Shown here: positions 1-9,761 of the stretch, one piece after another
Layout: every line of letters begins with the position of its first letter
How positions within the stretch are numbered: the stretch's first letter is position 1
DNA from: Pseudomonas chlororaphis
GTDB lineage: Bacteria > Pseudomonadota > Gammaproteobacteria > Pseudomonadales > Pseudomonadaceae
Assembly: GCF_003731765.1 (NCBI RefSeq)
Contig: NZ_MOAL01000002.1
Coordinates: 620,001 to 684,000, forward strand
Direction of reading: 5' to 3'
DNA: 64,000 nt
Made by a program: the position numbers and the translations under genes
The notes under the pieces: model-generated
Database searches by the model: none
What the model was told of the DNA's origin: nothing
The model's input: only the letters and a program-made list of their open reading frames with translations

Positions 1-12
1 GTCGCCAGAAAC

Positions 13-40
13 ACACACGGCACCCGAAGGTGCCGTGTGT
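13..40 (-). terminator. Hairpin downstream of fxsA
   Basis: A perfect 12-bp stem (ACACACGGCACC paired with GGTGCCGTGTGT) closes on a CGAA tetraloop, 14 bases beyond the fxsA stop. On the minus strand it is followed only by GTTTCT, so the U-tract is weak. It probably ends the fxsA transcript or insulates it from whatever lies left of the window. Confidence 0.6.
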
Positions 41-53
41 AAGTCAGCCGAGG

Positions 54-530
54 TTACGAGTCCCGGTGTTCGAACTCGCCTTCGATCACATTGGGCTCAC
101 GGCCCAAGGGTTGCTGGGGCGACGGGCCACCGCGGGCGGTGCGCATGTCATCGGCAAAGGCGCGTTGACGAATGGCCTGTTCCTCGGCCCGCTTGCGCAT
201 TTTGTTGGCCAGCAGGCGGCGAGTGATAGGCAGCAGCATGATCAGGCCGAAAATGTCGCTGATAAAGCCTGGGATAATCAACAGACCGCCACCCAGGGCC
301 AGCATCAGCCCTTCCAGCATGGTCTGGGCCGGCAGTTCGCCGCGGTTCAGGCTTTCACGAGCCCGCAACGCGGTGGCCAGACCGGCCACCCGCAGGACCA
401 GCACACCCAGCATCGAGCCGAGAATGATCAGCAGCAGGGCCGGGAAAAACCCGATCGCCGCGCTGACCTTGACGAAAACAAACAGCTCTAGCACCGGGAA
501 CAGCAGAAAGAGCAACAGAAAAGGGCGCAT
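54..530 (-). CDS. fxsA: FxsA family membrane protein
   Basis: This 158-residue cytoplasmic-membrane protein belongs to the FxsA family, known from E. coli as a suppressor of F-plasmid exclusion of phage T7. The first half is very hydrophobic, with segments at about residues 3-20, 24-45 and 68-92. The tail is charged and ends in a Glu- and His-rich stretch, as in the family. I start at 530 rather than at an in-frame start at 587 because GAGGAAA sits just upstream and the product then opens with the conserved MRPFLLLF. In many gammaproteobacteria fxsA lies next to groES; that flank is outside the window. Confidence 0.9.
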   Translation of the reverse strand: MRPFLLLFLLFPVLELFVFVKVSAAIGFFPALLLIILGSMLGVLVLRVAGLATALRARESLNRGELPAQTMLEGLMLALGGGLLIIPGFISDIFGLIMLLPITRRLLANKMRKRAEEQAIRQRAFADDMRTARGGPSPQQPLGREPNVIEGEFEHRDS

Positions 531-596
531 CAAATGGTTTCCTCTACGGAAGAATGCCTTCCAGTAGACCGTAGATGACGTCGCCAATTCGTGAAT

Positions 597-1328
597 TCAA
601 GCGTCGACACCTGCATTTTTCGGCCAATGGTCGGCGTGAGCCAGAAAAACCAGGGCTTCGCGCACTTGTGTCGGCGTATTACAAGGTGCCTGGAAGGGCA
701 ACCAGTGGAGTCCCTGGCCGATACGCAAGTGCATGCCTTCGGTGTCGATCCCGGCCAATTGCGCGGGCACGCTGCTCGGCAAACCCGCCAGCTCGACATA
801 GTGGGCAATGGCCTTGGCGTGGTCACTGTTCATGTGTTCGACCATGCTGACCTCGGCCTTGCCGGCAAAGGGGTTGGCCAGGGTCAGTTGATCGACCCAG
901 TGGATCGCGCCAAAACCGCCGATGTAACGATGGCGCACCGGCTTGAGTACCCAGAAATCGAAATCATGGGCTTGGTGGTAATTCTGCGAATCGGGAAAGT
1001 AACGGTAGTAACGCTCGGCCGCCGCCTCGATCTGCGCGTCGTCGGTGAGTTTCTCGGCCTCGGCCAGGTACGTCAGGCGCCCAACGGCTTGTACATCCTC
1101 GGCTTCGCGCTCGCCCACCAGCAGCGAACACTTGGGATCCTTCTGCAGGTTGTGGGTGTGCTGGGCGATTCGGCTGATCAGAATCAGCGGCCGGCCCTGC
1201 TCGTCCAGGCAATAGGGAACCACTGAACCGAAAGGAAAACCGGGCATCGCCTTGGAGTGGGTGGACAGCACGCCACGGTATTCCTTGAGCAGTAATTCTC
1301 GTGCATTCTTGGCCGCTTCAACGCTCAC
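597..1328 (-). CDS. HugZ-type heme-utilisation / PNPOx-fold protein
   Basis: This 243-residue cytoplasmic protein has an N-terminal pyridoxamine-5-phosphate-oxidase split-barrel (about residues 5-140) and a C-terminal DUF2470-like domain. The C-terminal part includes the MVEHMNSDHAKA segment seen in HugZ/HutZ proteins. HugZ relatives bind or degrade heme, but many PNPOx-fold members bind flavin instead, so the substrate is not settled. The start is a GTG preceded by AAGGAG at 7-base spacing. No heme-uptake genes lie nearby. It is divergent from the SDR gene. Confidence 0.8.
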   Translation of the reverse strand: MSVEAAKNARELLLKEYRGVLSTHSKAMPGFPFGSVVPYCLDEQGRPLILISRIAQHTHNLQKDPKCSLLVGEREAEDVQAVGRLTYLAEAEKLTDDAQIEAAAERYYRYFPDSQNYHQAHDFDFWVLKPVRHRYIGGFGAIHWVDQLTLANPFAGKAEVSMVEHMNSDHAKAIAHYVELAGLPSSVPAQLAGIDTEGMHLRIGQGLHWLPFQAPCNTPTQVREALVFLAHADHWPKNAGVDA

Positions 1329-1487
1329 TTTATGACTCCTTTAAACTAATCCGTCGGAAACGGACGGGCGCCTGGAGCTTGGTTCCAGCGACACCCTTGG
1401 GGGCAATTCTGATCTGCAACCGGGCCGTATCGGGCGTCGTGCGCAGGTTCCCCGCAATGGAAACCCCTTCCGACCGGCTAGCGAGAC

Positions 1488-2252
1488 ATGCGAATGCAAC
1501 TCGACGACAAAGTAATCATTATCACTGGCGGTTGCCAAGGTCTGGGCCGTTCCATGGCCGAGTATTTCGCTGCCAAGGGTGCCCGCCTGGCGCTGGTGGA
1601 CCTGAACCCGGAAAAACTCGACGCCGCCGTGGCCGCCTGCCAAGCCCTGGGCGCCGAGGCCCGGGCCTACCTGTGCAACGTGGCCAATGAAGAGCAGGTG
1701 GAGCACATGGTCGCCCGGGTGGCCGAGGATTTCAGGGCCATCCACGGCTTGATCAACAACGCCGGCATCCTGCGCGACGGCCTGCTGCTCAAGGTCAAGG
1801 ACGGCGAAATCAGCAAGATGAGCCTGGCCCAGTGGCAGGCAGTGATCGACGTCAATCTGACCGGGGTCTTCCTCTGCACTCGAGAAGTGGCAGCGAAGAT
1901 GGTCGAGCTGAATAACAGCGGCGCCATCATCAATATTTCTTCGATTTCCCGCGCCGGCAACATCGGCCAGACCAATTATTCCGCGGCCAAGGCCGGGGTG
2001 GTCGCCGCCACCGTGACCTGGGCACGGGAACTGGCGCGCTACGGTATTCGTGTGGCGGGCATTGCGCCGGGCTTTATCGAAACCGAAATGACCCAGAGCA
2101 TGAAACCCGAAGCCTTGGAAAGAATGACCTCCGCCATCCCCCTCAAACGCATGGGCAAGCCGGAAGAAATCGCCCACTCGGCGGCCTATATCTTCGAAAA
2201 CGACTATTACACCGGGCGCATCCTGGAAATGGACGGCGGCCTGCGAATCTGA
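1488..2252 (+). CDS. SDR family oxidoreductase (FabG-like)
   Basis: This 254-residue protein is a classical short-chain dehydrogenase/reductase. It has the Rossmann GGCQGLGRS dinucleotide motif (about residues 13-21), NNAG near residue 90, the catalytic Ser in NISSIS, and YSAAK carrying the Tyr and Lys. The C-terminal EMDGGLRI is typical of FabG-like 3-oxoacyl reductases. It stands alone between a divergent gene and a REP element, away from fatty-acid synthesis genes, so the substrate is unknown. An in-frame ATG six bases downstream is an alternative start. Confidence 0.85.
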   Translation: MRMQLDDKVIIITGGCQGLGRSMAEYFAAKGARLALVDLNPEKLDAAVAACQALGAEARAYLCNVANEEQVEHMVARVAEDFRAIHGLINNAGILRDGLLLKVKDGEISKMSLAQWQAVIDVNLTGVFLCTREVAAKMVELNNSGAIINISSISRAGNIGQTNYSAAKAGVVAATVTWARELARYGIRVAGIAPGFIETEMTQSMKPEALERMTSAIPLKRMGKPEEIAHSAAYIFENDYYTGRILEMDGGLRI

Positions 2253-2261
2253 CCCCGCCCT

Positions 2262-2328
2262 TGTAGGAGTCGGCTTGCCGGCGATGGCGATTTAACGGTC
2301 GCGATCGCTGGCCAACCAGCGCCTACAG
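2262..2328. repeat. REP doublet
   Basis: This is an inverted pair of Pseudomonas REP units. It opens with TGTAGGAGTCGGCTTGCCGG and closes with GCCAACCAGCGCCTACA. It sits between the convergent SDR and apbC genes and may form a transcript-end structure. Confidence 0.8.
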
Positions 2329-2346
2329 CAAGGCTTTTCCGAGGTG

Positions 2347-3441
2347 TCAGTCGTCGCTGATGGTGATGTTCGGCATCGCCGGGGCGGCCGCTTCCTGCAA
2401 CACGATGCGCGCACCGACGTGGCGAGCCAGCTCCTGATAAACCATGGCGATCTGGCTGTCGGGCTCAGCAATCACGGTGGGCTTGCCACCATCGGCCTGT
2501 TCGCGGATCAGCATCGACAACGGCAACGAAGCCAGCAGCTCGACATCGTATTGGCTGGCCAGCTTCTCGCCGCCGCCTTCACCGAACAGGTGCTCGGCGT
2601 GACCGCAATTGGAGCAGATGTGCACCGCCATGTTTTCCACCACACCCAGCACCGGGATGTTGACCTTGCGGAACATCTCCACGCCCTTGCGCGCATCCAG
2701 CAGTGCCAGGTCTTGCGGGGTGGTGACGATCACAGCGCCGGCCACCGGCACTTTCTGCGCCAGGGTCAGCTGGATATCGCCGGTGCCTGGTGGCATGTCG
2801 ATCACCAGGTAATCCAGGTTGCCCCAGTCGGTCTGGGTCACCAGTTGCAGCAAGGCCCCGGAGACCATTGGCCCGCGCCAGACCATCGGCGTGTTGTCAT
2901 CGGTGAGGAAGGCCATGGACATGACTTCCACGCCATGGGACTCGATCGGCACGAACCACTTCTGGTCCTTGATCTTCGGGCGGGTGCCTTCGGCGATGCC
3001 AAACATGATGCCTTGGCTTGGGCCATAGATATCGGCGTCGAGAATGCCCACCTTGGCGCCTTCACGGGCCAGGGCCAGGGCCAGGTTGGCAGCAGTGGTG
3101 GATTTGCCCACACCGCCCTTGCCGGACGCCACGGCCACCACGTTCTTGACGTTGGCCAGCCCCGGGATCTGCGCCTGGGCCTTGTGCGCGGCAATCACGC
3201 TGGTGATCTCGACCTTGGCCGAACTGACACCGTCCAGGCCTTCGATGGCCAGTTGCAGCATCTGCGCCCAGCCGCTCTTGAACAGACCGGCGGCATAACC
3301 CAGTTCCATCTGGACCAGGACCTTATCGCCCTGGACGTCGATGGTCCGCACGCAGCCGGCGCTGACCGGGTCCTGGTTCAGATAGGGGTCGGTGTATTGG
3401 CGAAGAACGGCTTCCACCGCTGCGCGATTGACGGCGCTCAT
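2347..3441 (-). CDS. apbC: Iron-sulfur cluster carrier ApbC/Mrp
   Basis: This 364-residue P-loop ATPase binds and transfers Fe-S clusters to apoproteins in the cytoplasm. It has an N-terminal MIP18/DUF59-like domain (about residues 5-80), then the deviant Walker A GKGGVGKST near residue 107, and a C-terminal CSNC pair that bridges the cluster in the dimer. The start at 3441 has GGAG 8 bases upstream; an in-frame start six codons earlier lacks one. It is divergent from metG, the arrangement common in gammaproteobacteria. Confidence 0.95.
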   Translation of the reverse strand: MSAVNRAAVEAVLRQYTDPYLNQDPVSAGCVRTIDVQGDKVLVQMELGYAAGLFKSGWAQMLQLAIEGLDGVSSAKVEITSVIAAHKAQAQIPGLANVKNVVAVASGKGGVGKSTTAANLALALAREGAKVGILDADIYGPSQGIMFGIAEGTRPKIKDQKWFVPIESHGVEVMSMAFLTDDNTPMVWRGPMVSGALLQLVTQTDWGNLDYLVIDMPPGTGDIQLTLAQKVPVAGAVIVTTPQDLALLDARKGVEMFRKVNIPVLGVVENMAVHICSNCGHAEHLFGEGGGEKLASQYDVELLASLPLSMLIREQADGGKPTVIAEPDSQIAMVYQELARHVGARIVLQEAAAPAMPNITISDD

Positions 3442-3605
3442 GGGCAACTCCGATAACAAGACAGAAAAATCAGGCGGCTATCCTACCTGTTCTGATCCAT
3501 GGGCGGGATGTTCAAACAACAATGGCGAACGCCTTACACGGGGTGAAAAATCCGCGCCGGCGCTTTATAGTGGCCGACCTCCGTTTCATCAAGTAGCCGA
3601 GCCCC

Positions 3606-5657
3606 ATGTCCGAGCCACGCAAGATCCTCGTCACCAGCGCCCTGCCCTATGCCAATGGTTCTATCCACCTTGGCCATATGCTTGAGTACATCCAGACCGA
3701 TATGTGGGTGCGCTTCCAGAAGCATCGCGGCAACCAATGCATCTATGTCTGCGCGGACGACGCACACGGCTCGGCCATCATGCTGCGCGCAGAAAAGGAA
3801 GGCATCACCCCGGAACAACTGATCGCCAACGTCCAGGCTGAACACAGCGCCGACTTTGCCGAGTTCCTGGTGGATTTCGACAACTTCCACTCCACTCACG
3901 CCGAAGAAAACCGTGAGCTGTCGAGCCAGATCTACCTGAAACTGCGTGACGCCGGGCACATTGCCCAGCGCTCGATCACCCAGTATTTCGACCCGGAAAA
4001 GAAAATGTTCCTGGCCGACCGCTTCATCAAGGGCACCTGCCCGAAATGCGGCACTGAAGACCAGTACGGCGACAACTGCGAAAAATGCGGCGCTACCTAT
4101 GCGCCCACCGACTTGAAGGATCCGAAGTCGGCGATCTCGGGCGCCACGCCGGTGCTCAAGGACTCCCAGCACTTCTTCTTCAAACTGCCGGACTTCCAAG
4201 CAATGCTGCAAACCTGGACCCGCAGCGGCACCCTGCAAGACGCTGTGGCCAACAAGATCGCCGAGTGGCTGGACGCGGGCCTGCAGCAGTGGGATATCTC
4301 CCGCGATGCGCCGTACTTCGGTTTCGAGATCCCCGGTGAACCGGGCAAGTACTTCTACGTGTGGCTGGATGCGCCGATCGGCTACATGGCCAGCTTCAAG
4401 AACCTGTGCGCGCGCCGTCCGGAACTGGATTTCGACGCGTTCTGGAACAAAGACTCCAGCGCCGAGCTGTACCACTTCATCGGCAAGGACATCGTCAACT
4501 TCCACGCACTGTTCTGGCCCGCCATGCTCGAAGGCGCCGGCTACCGCAAGCCGACCGGCATCAACGTGCACGGCTACCTGACCGTCAACGGCCAGAAAAT
4601 GTCCAAGTCTCGCGGGACCTTCATCAAGGCCCGTACCTACCTTGAGCACCTGTCGCCGGAATACCTGCGCTACTACTACGCCTCCAAACTGGGCCGTGGC
4701 GTCGACGACCTGGACCTGAACCTCGAAGACTTCGTGCAGAAGGTCAACTCCGACCTGGTGGGCAAGGTGGTCAACATCGCCAGCCGTTGCGCCGGTTTCA
4801 TCCACAAAGGCAATGCCGGCGTGCTGGTGGACAGCAACGCCGCACCCGAGCTGACCGAAGCCTTCCTGGCCGCCGCGCCAAGCATTGCCGATGCCTATGA
4901 AGCCCGTGACTTCGCCCGTGCCATGCGCGAAATCATGGCCCTGGCCGACCGTGCCAACGCCTGGATCGCCGACAAGGCCCCATGGTCGCTGAACAAACAG
5001 GAAGGCAAGCAGGATGAGGTCCAGGCCATCTGCGCCACGGGCATCAACCTGTTCCGCCAACTGGTGATCTTCCTCAAGCCGGTGCTGCCATTGCTGGCCG
5101 CCGATGCCGAGGCGTTCCTGAATGTCGCCCCGCTGACCTGGAACGATCACCTGACACTGCTGAGCAACCATCAGTTGAACGAGTTCAAGCCACTGATGAC
5201 CCGGATCGACCCGGTCAAGGTCCAGGCCATGTCCGATGCGTCGAAAGAAGACCTGACCGCCAGCCAGACCGACACCGGCGACGTTGCGCCACAAGGTAAC
5301 GGCGAACTCGCCAAGGACCCGCTGTCGCCGGAAATCGACTTCGACGCCTTTGCCGCCGTGGACCTGCGCGTGGCCCTGATCGTCAAGGCCGAACACGTGG
5401 AAGGTGCGGACAAGCTGCTGCGCTTGACCCTGGACATCGGTGGCGAGCAACGCAACGTGTTCTCCGGGATCAAGAGCGCCTACCCGGACCCGTCCAAGCT
5501 CGATGGTCGCCTGACCATGATGATCGCCAACCTCAAGCCGCGGAAAATGAAGTTCGGCATCTCCGAAGGCATGGTGATGGCCGCCGGCCCTGGCGGTGAA
5601 GAGATCTACCTGCTGAGCCCCGACAGCGGCGCCAAGCCGGGCCAGCGCATCAAGTAA
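3606..5657 (+). CDS. metG: Methionine-tRNA ligase
   Basis: This 683-residue class I aminoacyl-tRNA synthetase charges tRNA-Met. It has HLGH near residue 22 as the HIGH box and KMSKS near residue 331. A zinc knuckle made of CPKC and CEKC lies around residues 143-163. A C-terminal EMAP-II/Arc1-like tRNA-binding domain (about 580-683) gives the long dimeric form of the enzyme. A hairpin terminator follows the stop codon. Confidence 0.98.
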   Translation: MSEPRKILVTSALPYANGSIHLGHMLEYIQTDMWVRFQKHRGNQCIYVCADDAHGSAIMLRAEKEGITPEQLIANVQAEHSADFAEFLVDFDNFHSTHAEENRELSSQIYLKLRDAGHIAQRSITQYFDPEKKMFLADRFIKGTCPKCGTEDQYGDNCEKCGATYAPTDLKDPKSAISGATPVLKDSQHFFFKLPDFQAMLQTWTRSGTLQDAVANKIAEWLDAGLQQWDISRDAPYFGFEIPGEPGKYFYVWLDAPIGYMASFKNLCARRPELDFDAFWNKDSSAELYHFIGKDIVNFHALFWPAMLEGAGYRKPTGINVHGYLTVNGQKMSKSRGTFIKARTYLEHLSPEYLRYYYASKLGRGVDDLDLNLEDFVQKVNSDLVGKVVNIASRCAGFIHKGNAGVLVDSNAAPELTEAFLAAAPSIADAYEARDFARAMREIMALADRANAWIADKAPWSLNKQEGKQDEVQAICATGINLFRQLVIFLKPVLPLLAADAEAFLNVAPLTWNDHLTLLSNHQLNEFKPLMTRIDPVKVQAMSDASKEDLTASQTDTGDVAPQGNGELAKDPLSPEIDFDAFAAVDLRVALIVKAEHVEGADKLLRLTLDIGGEQRNVFSGIKSAYPDPSKLDGRLTMMIANLKPRKMKFGISEGMVMAAGPGGEEIYLLSPDSGAKPGQRIK

Positions 5658-5673
5658 AAAGCCTGGCTGGCCC

Positions 5674-5713
5674 CTATCCCCCCGTGGCGCGTTTGCGTGA
5701 CGGGGGGATTTTC
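5674..5713 (+). terminator. metG: metG terminator
   Basis: The stem ATCCCCCCGT (5676-5685) pairs with ACGGGGGGAT (5700-5709) and is followed by TTTTC. It lies 16 bases past the metG stop and separates metG from the Rnf genes. Confidence 0.85.
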
Positions 5714-5791
5714 ATATCCGCCTGGCCCCTGTGCCTCGTCGGATCATGCCTACTCTTTATAGGCCACCGACCGTTCTCACCGGCCACCGAC

Positions 5792-6373
5792 ATGAACGAC
5801 CTCCTTCTCACGCTTGTCAGCACTGCCCTGATCAACAACTTCGTGTTGCAGTGGCCCCTGGGCGTCGATCCGCTGCTGCAGGCGAGCGAGCAACCCGCCG
5901 CCGAGCGCAGCAAAATCCACGCCCTGGGCATCGCCACCACCACCCTGATGTTGCTGTGCAGCCTCGCGGCGTACCCGCTGTACCACGGGGTGCTGGCGCC
6001 GCTGGGGCTGACGACGTTGCAGCTGTTTATCTTCCTGCCCTTGAGTGTGCTGCTGATTCGCCCACTGTTGAGGCTGCTGCCCCGGGCACTGCCCAAGCTG
6101 CCGTTCGAGGGACTCTGGCCCTTGCTGCTGGGCAATGCCGGCGTACTCGGCCTGTTACTGATGAATAACCAACAGGACCTGGGGCACTCTATCGCCCTGA
6201 GCCTGGGCGCCGGCCTGGGTTTCTGGCTGGTGCTGGGCCTGTTCGACGACCTGCGCCAGCGCGTTTCCCACCCTGATGTGCCCCTGCCCTTGCGCGGCTT
6301 GCCGATCGACCTGATCAGCGCCGGCTTGCTGGCGGTGGTCTTTCTCGGTTTCAACGGACTGACCACCCCATGA
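5792..6373 (+). CDS. rnfA: RnfA/RsxA-like membrane subunit lacking cluster cysteines
   Basis: This 193-residue polytopic protein has the length and motifs of RnfA/RsxA. NNFVLQ lies at residues 15-20, and [11 protein letters not shown] matches the late loop of the family. RnfA normally pairs with RnfE around an intramembrane Fe-S cluster. The two RnfA cysteines that hold that cluster are replaced here, by Asp26 in LGVDP and Ala116 in GNAGVLG. The only cysteine left is C56. I start at 5792 because this ATG aligns with family N-termini; an in-frame start at 5684 would add an unrelated leader. The gene overlaps rnfB by 4 bases (ATGA). Confidence 0.88.
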   Translation: MNDLLLTLVSTALINNFVLQWPLGVDPLLQASEQPAAERSKIHALGIATTTLMLLCSLAAYPLYHGVLAPLGLTTLQLFIFLPLSVLLIRPLLRLLPRALPKLPFEGLWPLLLGNAGVLGLLLMNNQQDLGHSIALSLGAGLGFWLVLGLFDDLRQRVSHPDVPLPLRGLPIDLISAGLLAVVFLGFNGLTTP

Positions 6374-7578
6374 GCCTGATTCAACGCATTGACGCCCTCT
6401 TGCCCCAGACCCAGTGCGGCAAATGCGGGCACCCCGGATGCCTGCCCTACGCGGAAGGCATTGCCGCCGGCGAGGCCATCAACAAATGCCCGCCCGGGGG
6501 GCGCGAGACCCTGGCCAACCTGGCGCAGCTGCTCAAGGTGCCAGTGCTGGAACTGGACACCAGCCGGGGCTCGGCACCCGCGCAAGTGGCCTTTATCCGT
6601 GAAGCGGAATGCATCGGCTGCACCAAATGCATCCAGGCCTGCCCGGTGGACGCCATCGTCGGTGCGGCGAAGTTCATGCACACGGTAATCATCGACGAAT
6701 GCACCGGCTGCGACCTGTGCGTGGCGCCGTGCCCGGTGGACTGCATCGACATGCACCCGCTGCCCCTGGACACCGTGGTGCCCATCGTCGGCGGCCTGGC
6801 CATCAACGTCGAACAACTGCAGGCACGCGCCGCCAAACGCAACCACGCCCGCCAACGCTTTGAACAACGCAACGCCCGACTGCATCGTGAAGAACAGCAA
6901 AGGCACGCCGAACGCCTGGCGCGCAGCCAGCGCTCGGCCCAGCCCAATACAGCCGCCGGCAATCCGGTGCAGGACGCCATTGAGCGGGTACGTGCGCAAA
7001 AAGCCGCTGCAGCCGACGCGGCGCTGAAAAAAGCCAAGATTGACCTGGCGATGAGCCGGGCACAGTTGAATAAATCCCTCAAAGCCTTCGGTCATCCGCC
7101 GACCTTTGAGCAGCAGTCACAACTGATTGTGCTGCAACGCCAGTTCGAGGCCGCCGAACAAGCCCTGGCCGAACTTGAGCGCAACGCCGAACCGCCAGCA
7201 GCCCCTGCCGAACCCAAGGATGCCGAGCTCAAGCGAGCCAAGATCCAATTGGCCATGCGCCGCGCAGAACTGAAAAAGGCCCAGGGTGGTGATGCGTCCA
7301 GCGCAGAGTTGGCCACCTTGGCCGCGGCCCTGGCAGCCGCCGAACAGGCTCTGCATGCCGCCGAAGAGGCTAGTGGGCAACCGGCACCGGACTTGGTACG
7401 GATCGAAAAACGGCCCATCGATGCACCGTTGCGGCAGCTGAAAACCGAGCTGGCCTATGCCCGGGCCGAGGTCAGCAAACTGGAGCGCCGGCCGGACACA
7501 GACCCCGCCGATCTGGCCAAGGCCCGGGAACGGCTGGCCGCCGCCGAGCGCCAGGTGCAAGCCCATGCTGCGCCCTGA
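6370..7578 (+). CDS. rnfB: RnfB-like ferredoxin subunit with a long repeated helical tail
   Basis: This 402-residue protein contains the RnfB 4Fe-4S domain (CGKCGHPGC with a further Cys, about residues 16-40) and two ferredoxin motifs, [12 protein letters not shown] and [12 protein letters not shown] (about residues 79-125). Two things differ from E. coli RsxB. The N-terminal membrane anchor of about 27 residues is missing, so the protein starts directly at the first cluster domain. About 270 residues rich in Ala, Glu, Lys and Arg are added at the C-terminus, with three imperfect copies starting near residues 219, 287 and 354, each opening with a LKxAKxxLAMxRA-like helix. Such tails are usual on RnfC, which has no gene here. 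The 3' end overlaps rnfD by 14 bases. Confidence 0.9.
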   Translation: MSLIQRIDALLPQTQCGKCGHPGCLPYAEGIAAGEAINKCPPGGRETLANLAQLLKVPVLELDTSRGSAPAQVAFIREAECIGCTKCIQACPVDAIVGAAKFMHTVIIDECTGCDLCVAPCPVDCIDMHPLPLDTVVPIVGGLAINVEQLQARAAKRNHARQRFEQRNARLHREEQQRHAERLARSQRSAQPNTAAGNPVQDAIERVRAQKAAAADAALKKAKIDLAMSRAQLNKSLKAFGHPPTFEQQSQLIVLQRQFEAAEQALAELERNAEPPAAPAEPKDAELKRAKIQLAMRRAELKKAQGGDASSAELATLAAALAAAEQALHAAEEASGQPAPDLVRIEKRPIDAPLRQLKTELAYARAEVSKLERRPDTDPADLAKARERLAAAERQVQAHAAP

Positions 7579-8563
7579 AGCCCCCACAGACCTGCGCCTA
7601 CGCCAGGCCATGCAGCGTGTGCTGCTGGCGACGGTGCCGGGCCTGCTGGTGCTGTTGTGGCTCTACGGCTGGGGCGTGCTGATCAACCTGCTGCTGGCCC
7701 TGGGCACAGCCCTGGCGCTGGAGGCCGCCGTGTTGCGCCTGCGCCAACGGCCAGTACGCCCGAGCCTGGGGGATGGCAGTGCCTTGATCAGCGCCACCTT
7801 GCTGGCCATGGCCCTGCCGCCCTATTGCCCCTGGTGGCTGACCGTCAGTGCCGTGGCCAGTGCGCTGCTGCTCGGCAAGCACCTGTACGGCGGCCTCGGC
7901 AAAAACCCTTTTAACCCGGCAATGCTCGGTTACGCCCTGGCGCTGGTGTCGTTTCCACAGCCAATGACCCATTGGCCGGCCACCCAGGGCCTGGACCTGG
8001 TCGCAGCGCTGCAGCCGGTATTCGGCTGGCATTTCGGTGCCGCGCTGCCTGACGCCTGGGCCCAGGCGACGGCCCTGGACAGCCTGCGGATCAATCACAG
8101 CCTGACCGTCGACGAACTGTTTGCCGGCCACCCAGCCTTTGGTCACGTTGGCGGCAAAGGTGTGGAATGGGTCAACCTGGCGTTCCTCGCGGGCGGCCTC
8201 TGGCTGTTGCAACAGAAGGTGTTCAGTTGGCACGCGCCAGTGGGCATGCTCGCCAGCCTGTTCGTCATCAGCCTGTTGTGCTGGAACGGCTCTGGCTCCG
8301 ACTCCCACGGTTCCCCGCTGTTCCACCTGCTCACGGGCGCCAGCATGCTGGGTGCGTTTTTTATCGTCACCGAACCGGTCTCGGGGCCCAAAAGCGCCAA
8401 GGCTTGCCTGCTGTTCGGCGTCGGGGTCGGCCTGTTGACCTACCTGATCCGCACCTGGGGCGGCTACCCCGATGGCCTGGCCTTCGCCGTGCTGCTGATG
8501 AACCTCGGCGTGCCAGCCCTGGAACGCTGGGTGGCCGCCAGCTCAAGGGCGGATCGAGGATGA
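7565..8563 (+). CDS. rnfD: RnfD-like membrane flavoprotein subunit
   Basis: This 332-residue polytopic protein belongs to the NqrB/RnfD family, inner-membrane subunits that carry covalent FMN. The core motifs [18 protein letters not shown] and [14 protein letters not shown] are intact. The flavinylation region reads QATALDSL with Thr169 at the expected place, where most homologues have SGAT. I start at the ATG at 7565 inside the rnfB 3' end; the resulting N-terminus aligns with the family. It overlaps rnfG by 4 bases. Confidence 0.9.
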   Translation: MLRPEAPTDLRLRQAMQRVLLATVPGLLVLLWLYGWGVLINLLLALGTALALEAAVLRLRQRPVRPSLGDGSALISATLLAMALPPYCPWWLTVSAVASALLLGKHLYGGLGKNPFNPAMLGYALALVSFPQPMTHWPATQGLDLVAALQPVFGWHFGAALPDAWAQATALDSLRINHSLTVDELFAGHPAFGHVGGKGVEWVNLAFLAGGLWLLQQKVFSWHAPVGMLASLFVISLLCWNGSGSDSHGSPLFHLLTGASMLGAFFIVTEPVSGPKSAKACLLFGVGVGLLTYLIRTWGGYPDGLAFAVLLMNLGVPALERWVAASSRADRG

Positions 8564-9165
8564 ATCGCCAGCCGGTGATGGTGCTGCTGGTGGCGGTGGT
8601 CGGCCTCACGGTGGGATTTCTTGTGCACCAGGCCACAGCGCCGCGGATCGCCGCCGAACAACGGGCGCTGGAGGCTCGGCACCTGCTGGACGTGCTGCCG
8701 GCCGGCAGTTACGACAATCAACCGCTGGACCAACCCCTGCCCTTCACGGCGCAGACGCTGAAACACAGCAACCTGATCGGCGGTTACCGGGCGACACGCA
8801 ATGGCCAGCCCAGCGCAGTGCTGCTGCTCAGCCGGGTGACGGGCTACGGCGGCCCCATCGAACTGCTGATCGCCATTGATGCCCAGGGCCGGCTGTTGGG
8901 CAGCAAAGCCCTCAAGCAAAGCGAAACCCCCGGCCTCGGCGGTCGCCTCACTGAACAGCCCAATCCCTGGCTGCAAGGTTTTATCGGCCGCTCCCGGGCG
9001 GAACCGGGGGACAACGGCTGGGCCCTGAAAAAAGACAGCGGCCAGTTCGACCAGATCGCCGGGGCAACCATCACCTCTCGGGCGGTGATCAATGCCCTGC
9101 ATGACGCCTTGGGCTATTTCGACGAGCATCGCCCCCAGCTGCTGGGAGGCCCCGACCATGAATAA
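8560..9165 (+). CDS. rnfG: RnfG-like FMN-binding periplasmic subunit
   Basis: This 201-residue protein has one N-terminal transmembrane helix (about residues 5-24) and a periplasmic FMN-binding domain. AGATITSRAV near residues 167-176 matches the S/TGAT covalent FMN site, with Thr170 as the expected attachment residue. The ATG overlaps the rnfD stop, and the 3' end overlaps rnfE by 8 bases. The intact flavin sites in RnfG and probably RnfD argue that the complex still moves electrons. Confidence 0.9.
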   Translation: MNRQPVMVLLVAVVGLTVGFLVHQATAPRIAAEQRALEARHLLDVLPAGSYDNQPLDQPLPFTAQTLKHSNLIGGYRATRNGQPSAVLLLSRVTGYGGPIELLIAIDAQGRLLGSKALKQSETPGLGGRLTEQPNPWLQGFIGRSRAEPGDNGWALKKDSGQFDQIAGATITSRAVINALHDALGYFDEHRPQLLGGPDHE

Positions 9166-9736
9166 AGCCTCGCCACTTTTGGGCACCCTGATGTTGACGC
9201 CGTTGGTCGGCGCCAGCGATTCCCTGGTCAACGCCCTCGGCCTGGCACTGGCTTTCGCCTGGGTGATGAGCCTTTTCGGCCTGTGCATGGTCCCTTTGCG
9301 GGCCAGGCTCAACCCCACCCAGCGCCTGCTGACCAGTGTGCTGCTCAGCGCCAGCCTCGTTAGTTGCGTGCTAATGGGCCTGCAAGCCTGGGCCTTTGAA
9401 CTGCATCAACACTTGGCCCTTTATCTCGGGCTGCTCGCCCTGCAATGCGTGGTGCTGGAACAGACGCACTTTTTCCAGACACCCGGCATGCTGCGCCGGG
9501 CCGCGCAGTTCTGCTGTCTGCTCGTTGGCCTCGGCGCCCTGCGCGAAGCGCTCGGTGGCGGCGTGCTGGGCCAGCACCTGCAATGGCTGGCCGGCATCAA
9601 CGACACGGACTGGCCAGGCTGGCGCTGGAGCCAGGGCGGTCCGCACTTGCTCCTCCTCGCCCCCGGTGGTTTTATCCTCCTGGGCCTGCTCCTGGCGGCG
9701 AAAAACGCCTGGACTCAACTGCGCAATCCCCATTGA
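9158..9736 (+). CDS. rnfE: RnfE-like membrane subunit, shortened N-terminus
   Basis: This 192-residue polytopic protein matches RnfE in TPLVGASDSLVNALGLA and in the late PGGFILLGLLLAAKNAW segment. Compared with E. coli RsxE it starts about 12 residues late and so loses much of the first helix. The first cluster cysteine (LGLCPLL in E. coli) is Thr14 here, while a Cys is kept in LALQCVVLE. With the changes in RnfA, three of the four intramembrane cluster ligands are gone. The alternative upstream reading lies inside rnfG and does not resemble the family. Confidence 0.85.
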   Translation: MNKASPLLGTLMLTPLVGASDSLVNALGLALAFAWVMSLFGLCMVPLRARLNPTQRLLTSVLLSASLVSCVLMGLQAWAFELHQHLALYLGLLALQCVVLEQTHFFQTPGMLRRAAQFCCLLVGLGALREALGGGVLGQHLQWLAGINDTDWPGWRWSQGGPHLLLLAPGGFILLGLLLAAKNAWTQLRNPH

Positions 9737-9761
9737 ACGCCTGCAAGGAACTGCCTCACCC

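Noticed and set aside
3534..5450. 638-codon minus-strand open frame opposite metG
   Set aside because: It is an antisense frame of metG with no family motifs and no ribosome-binding site.
7540..7600. A hidden or frameshifted rnfC between rnfB and rnfD
   Set aside because: rnfB and rnfD overlap by 14 bases, so there is no room, and no RnfC core motifs appear in any frame of the cluster.
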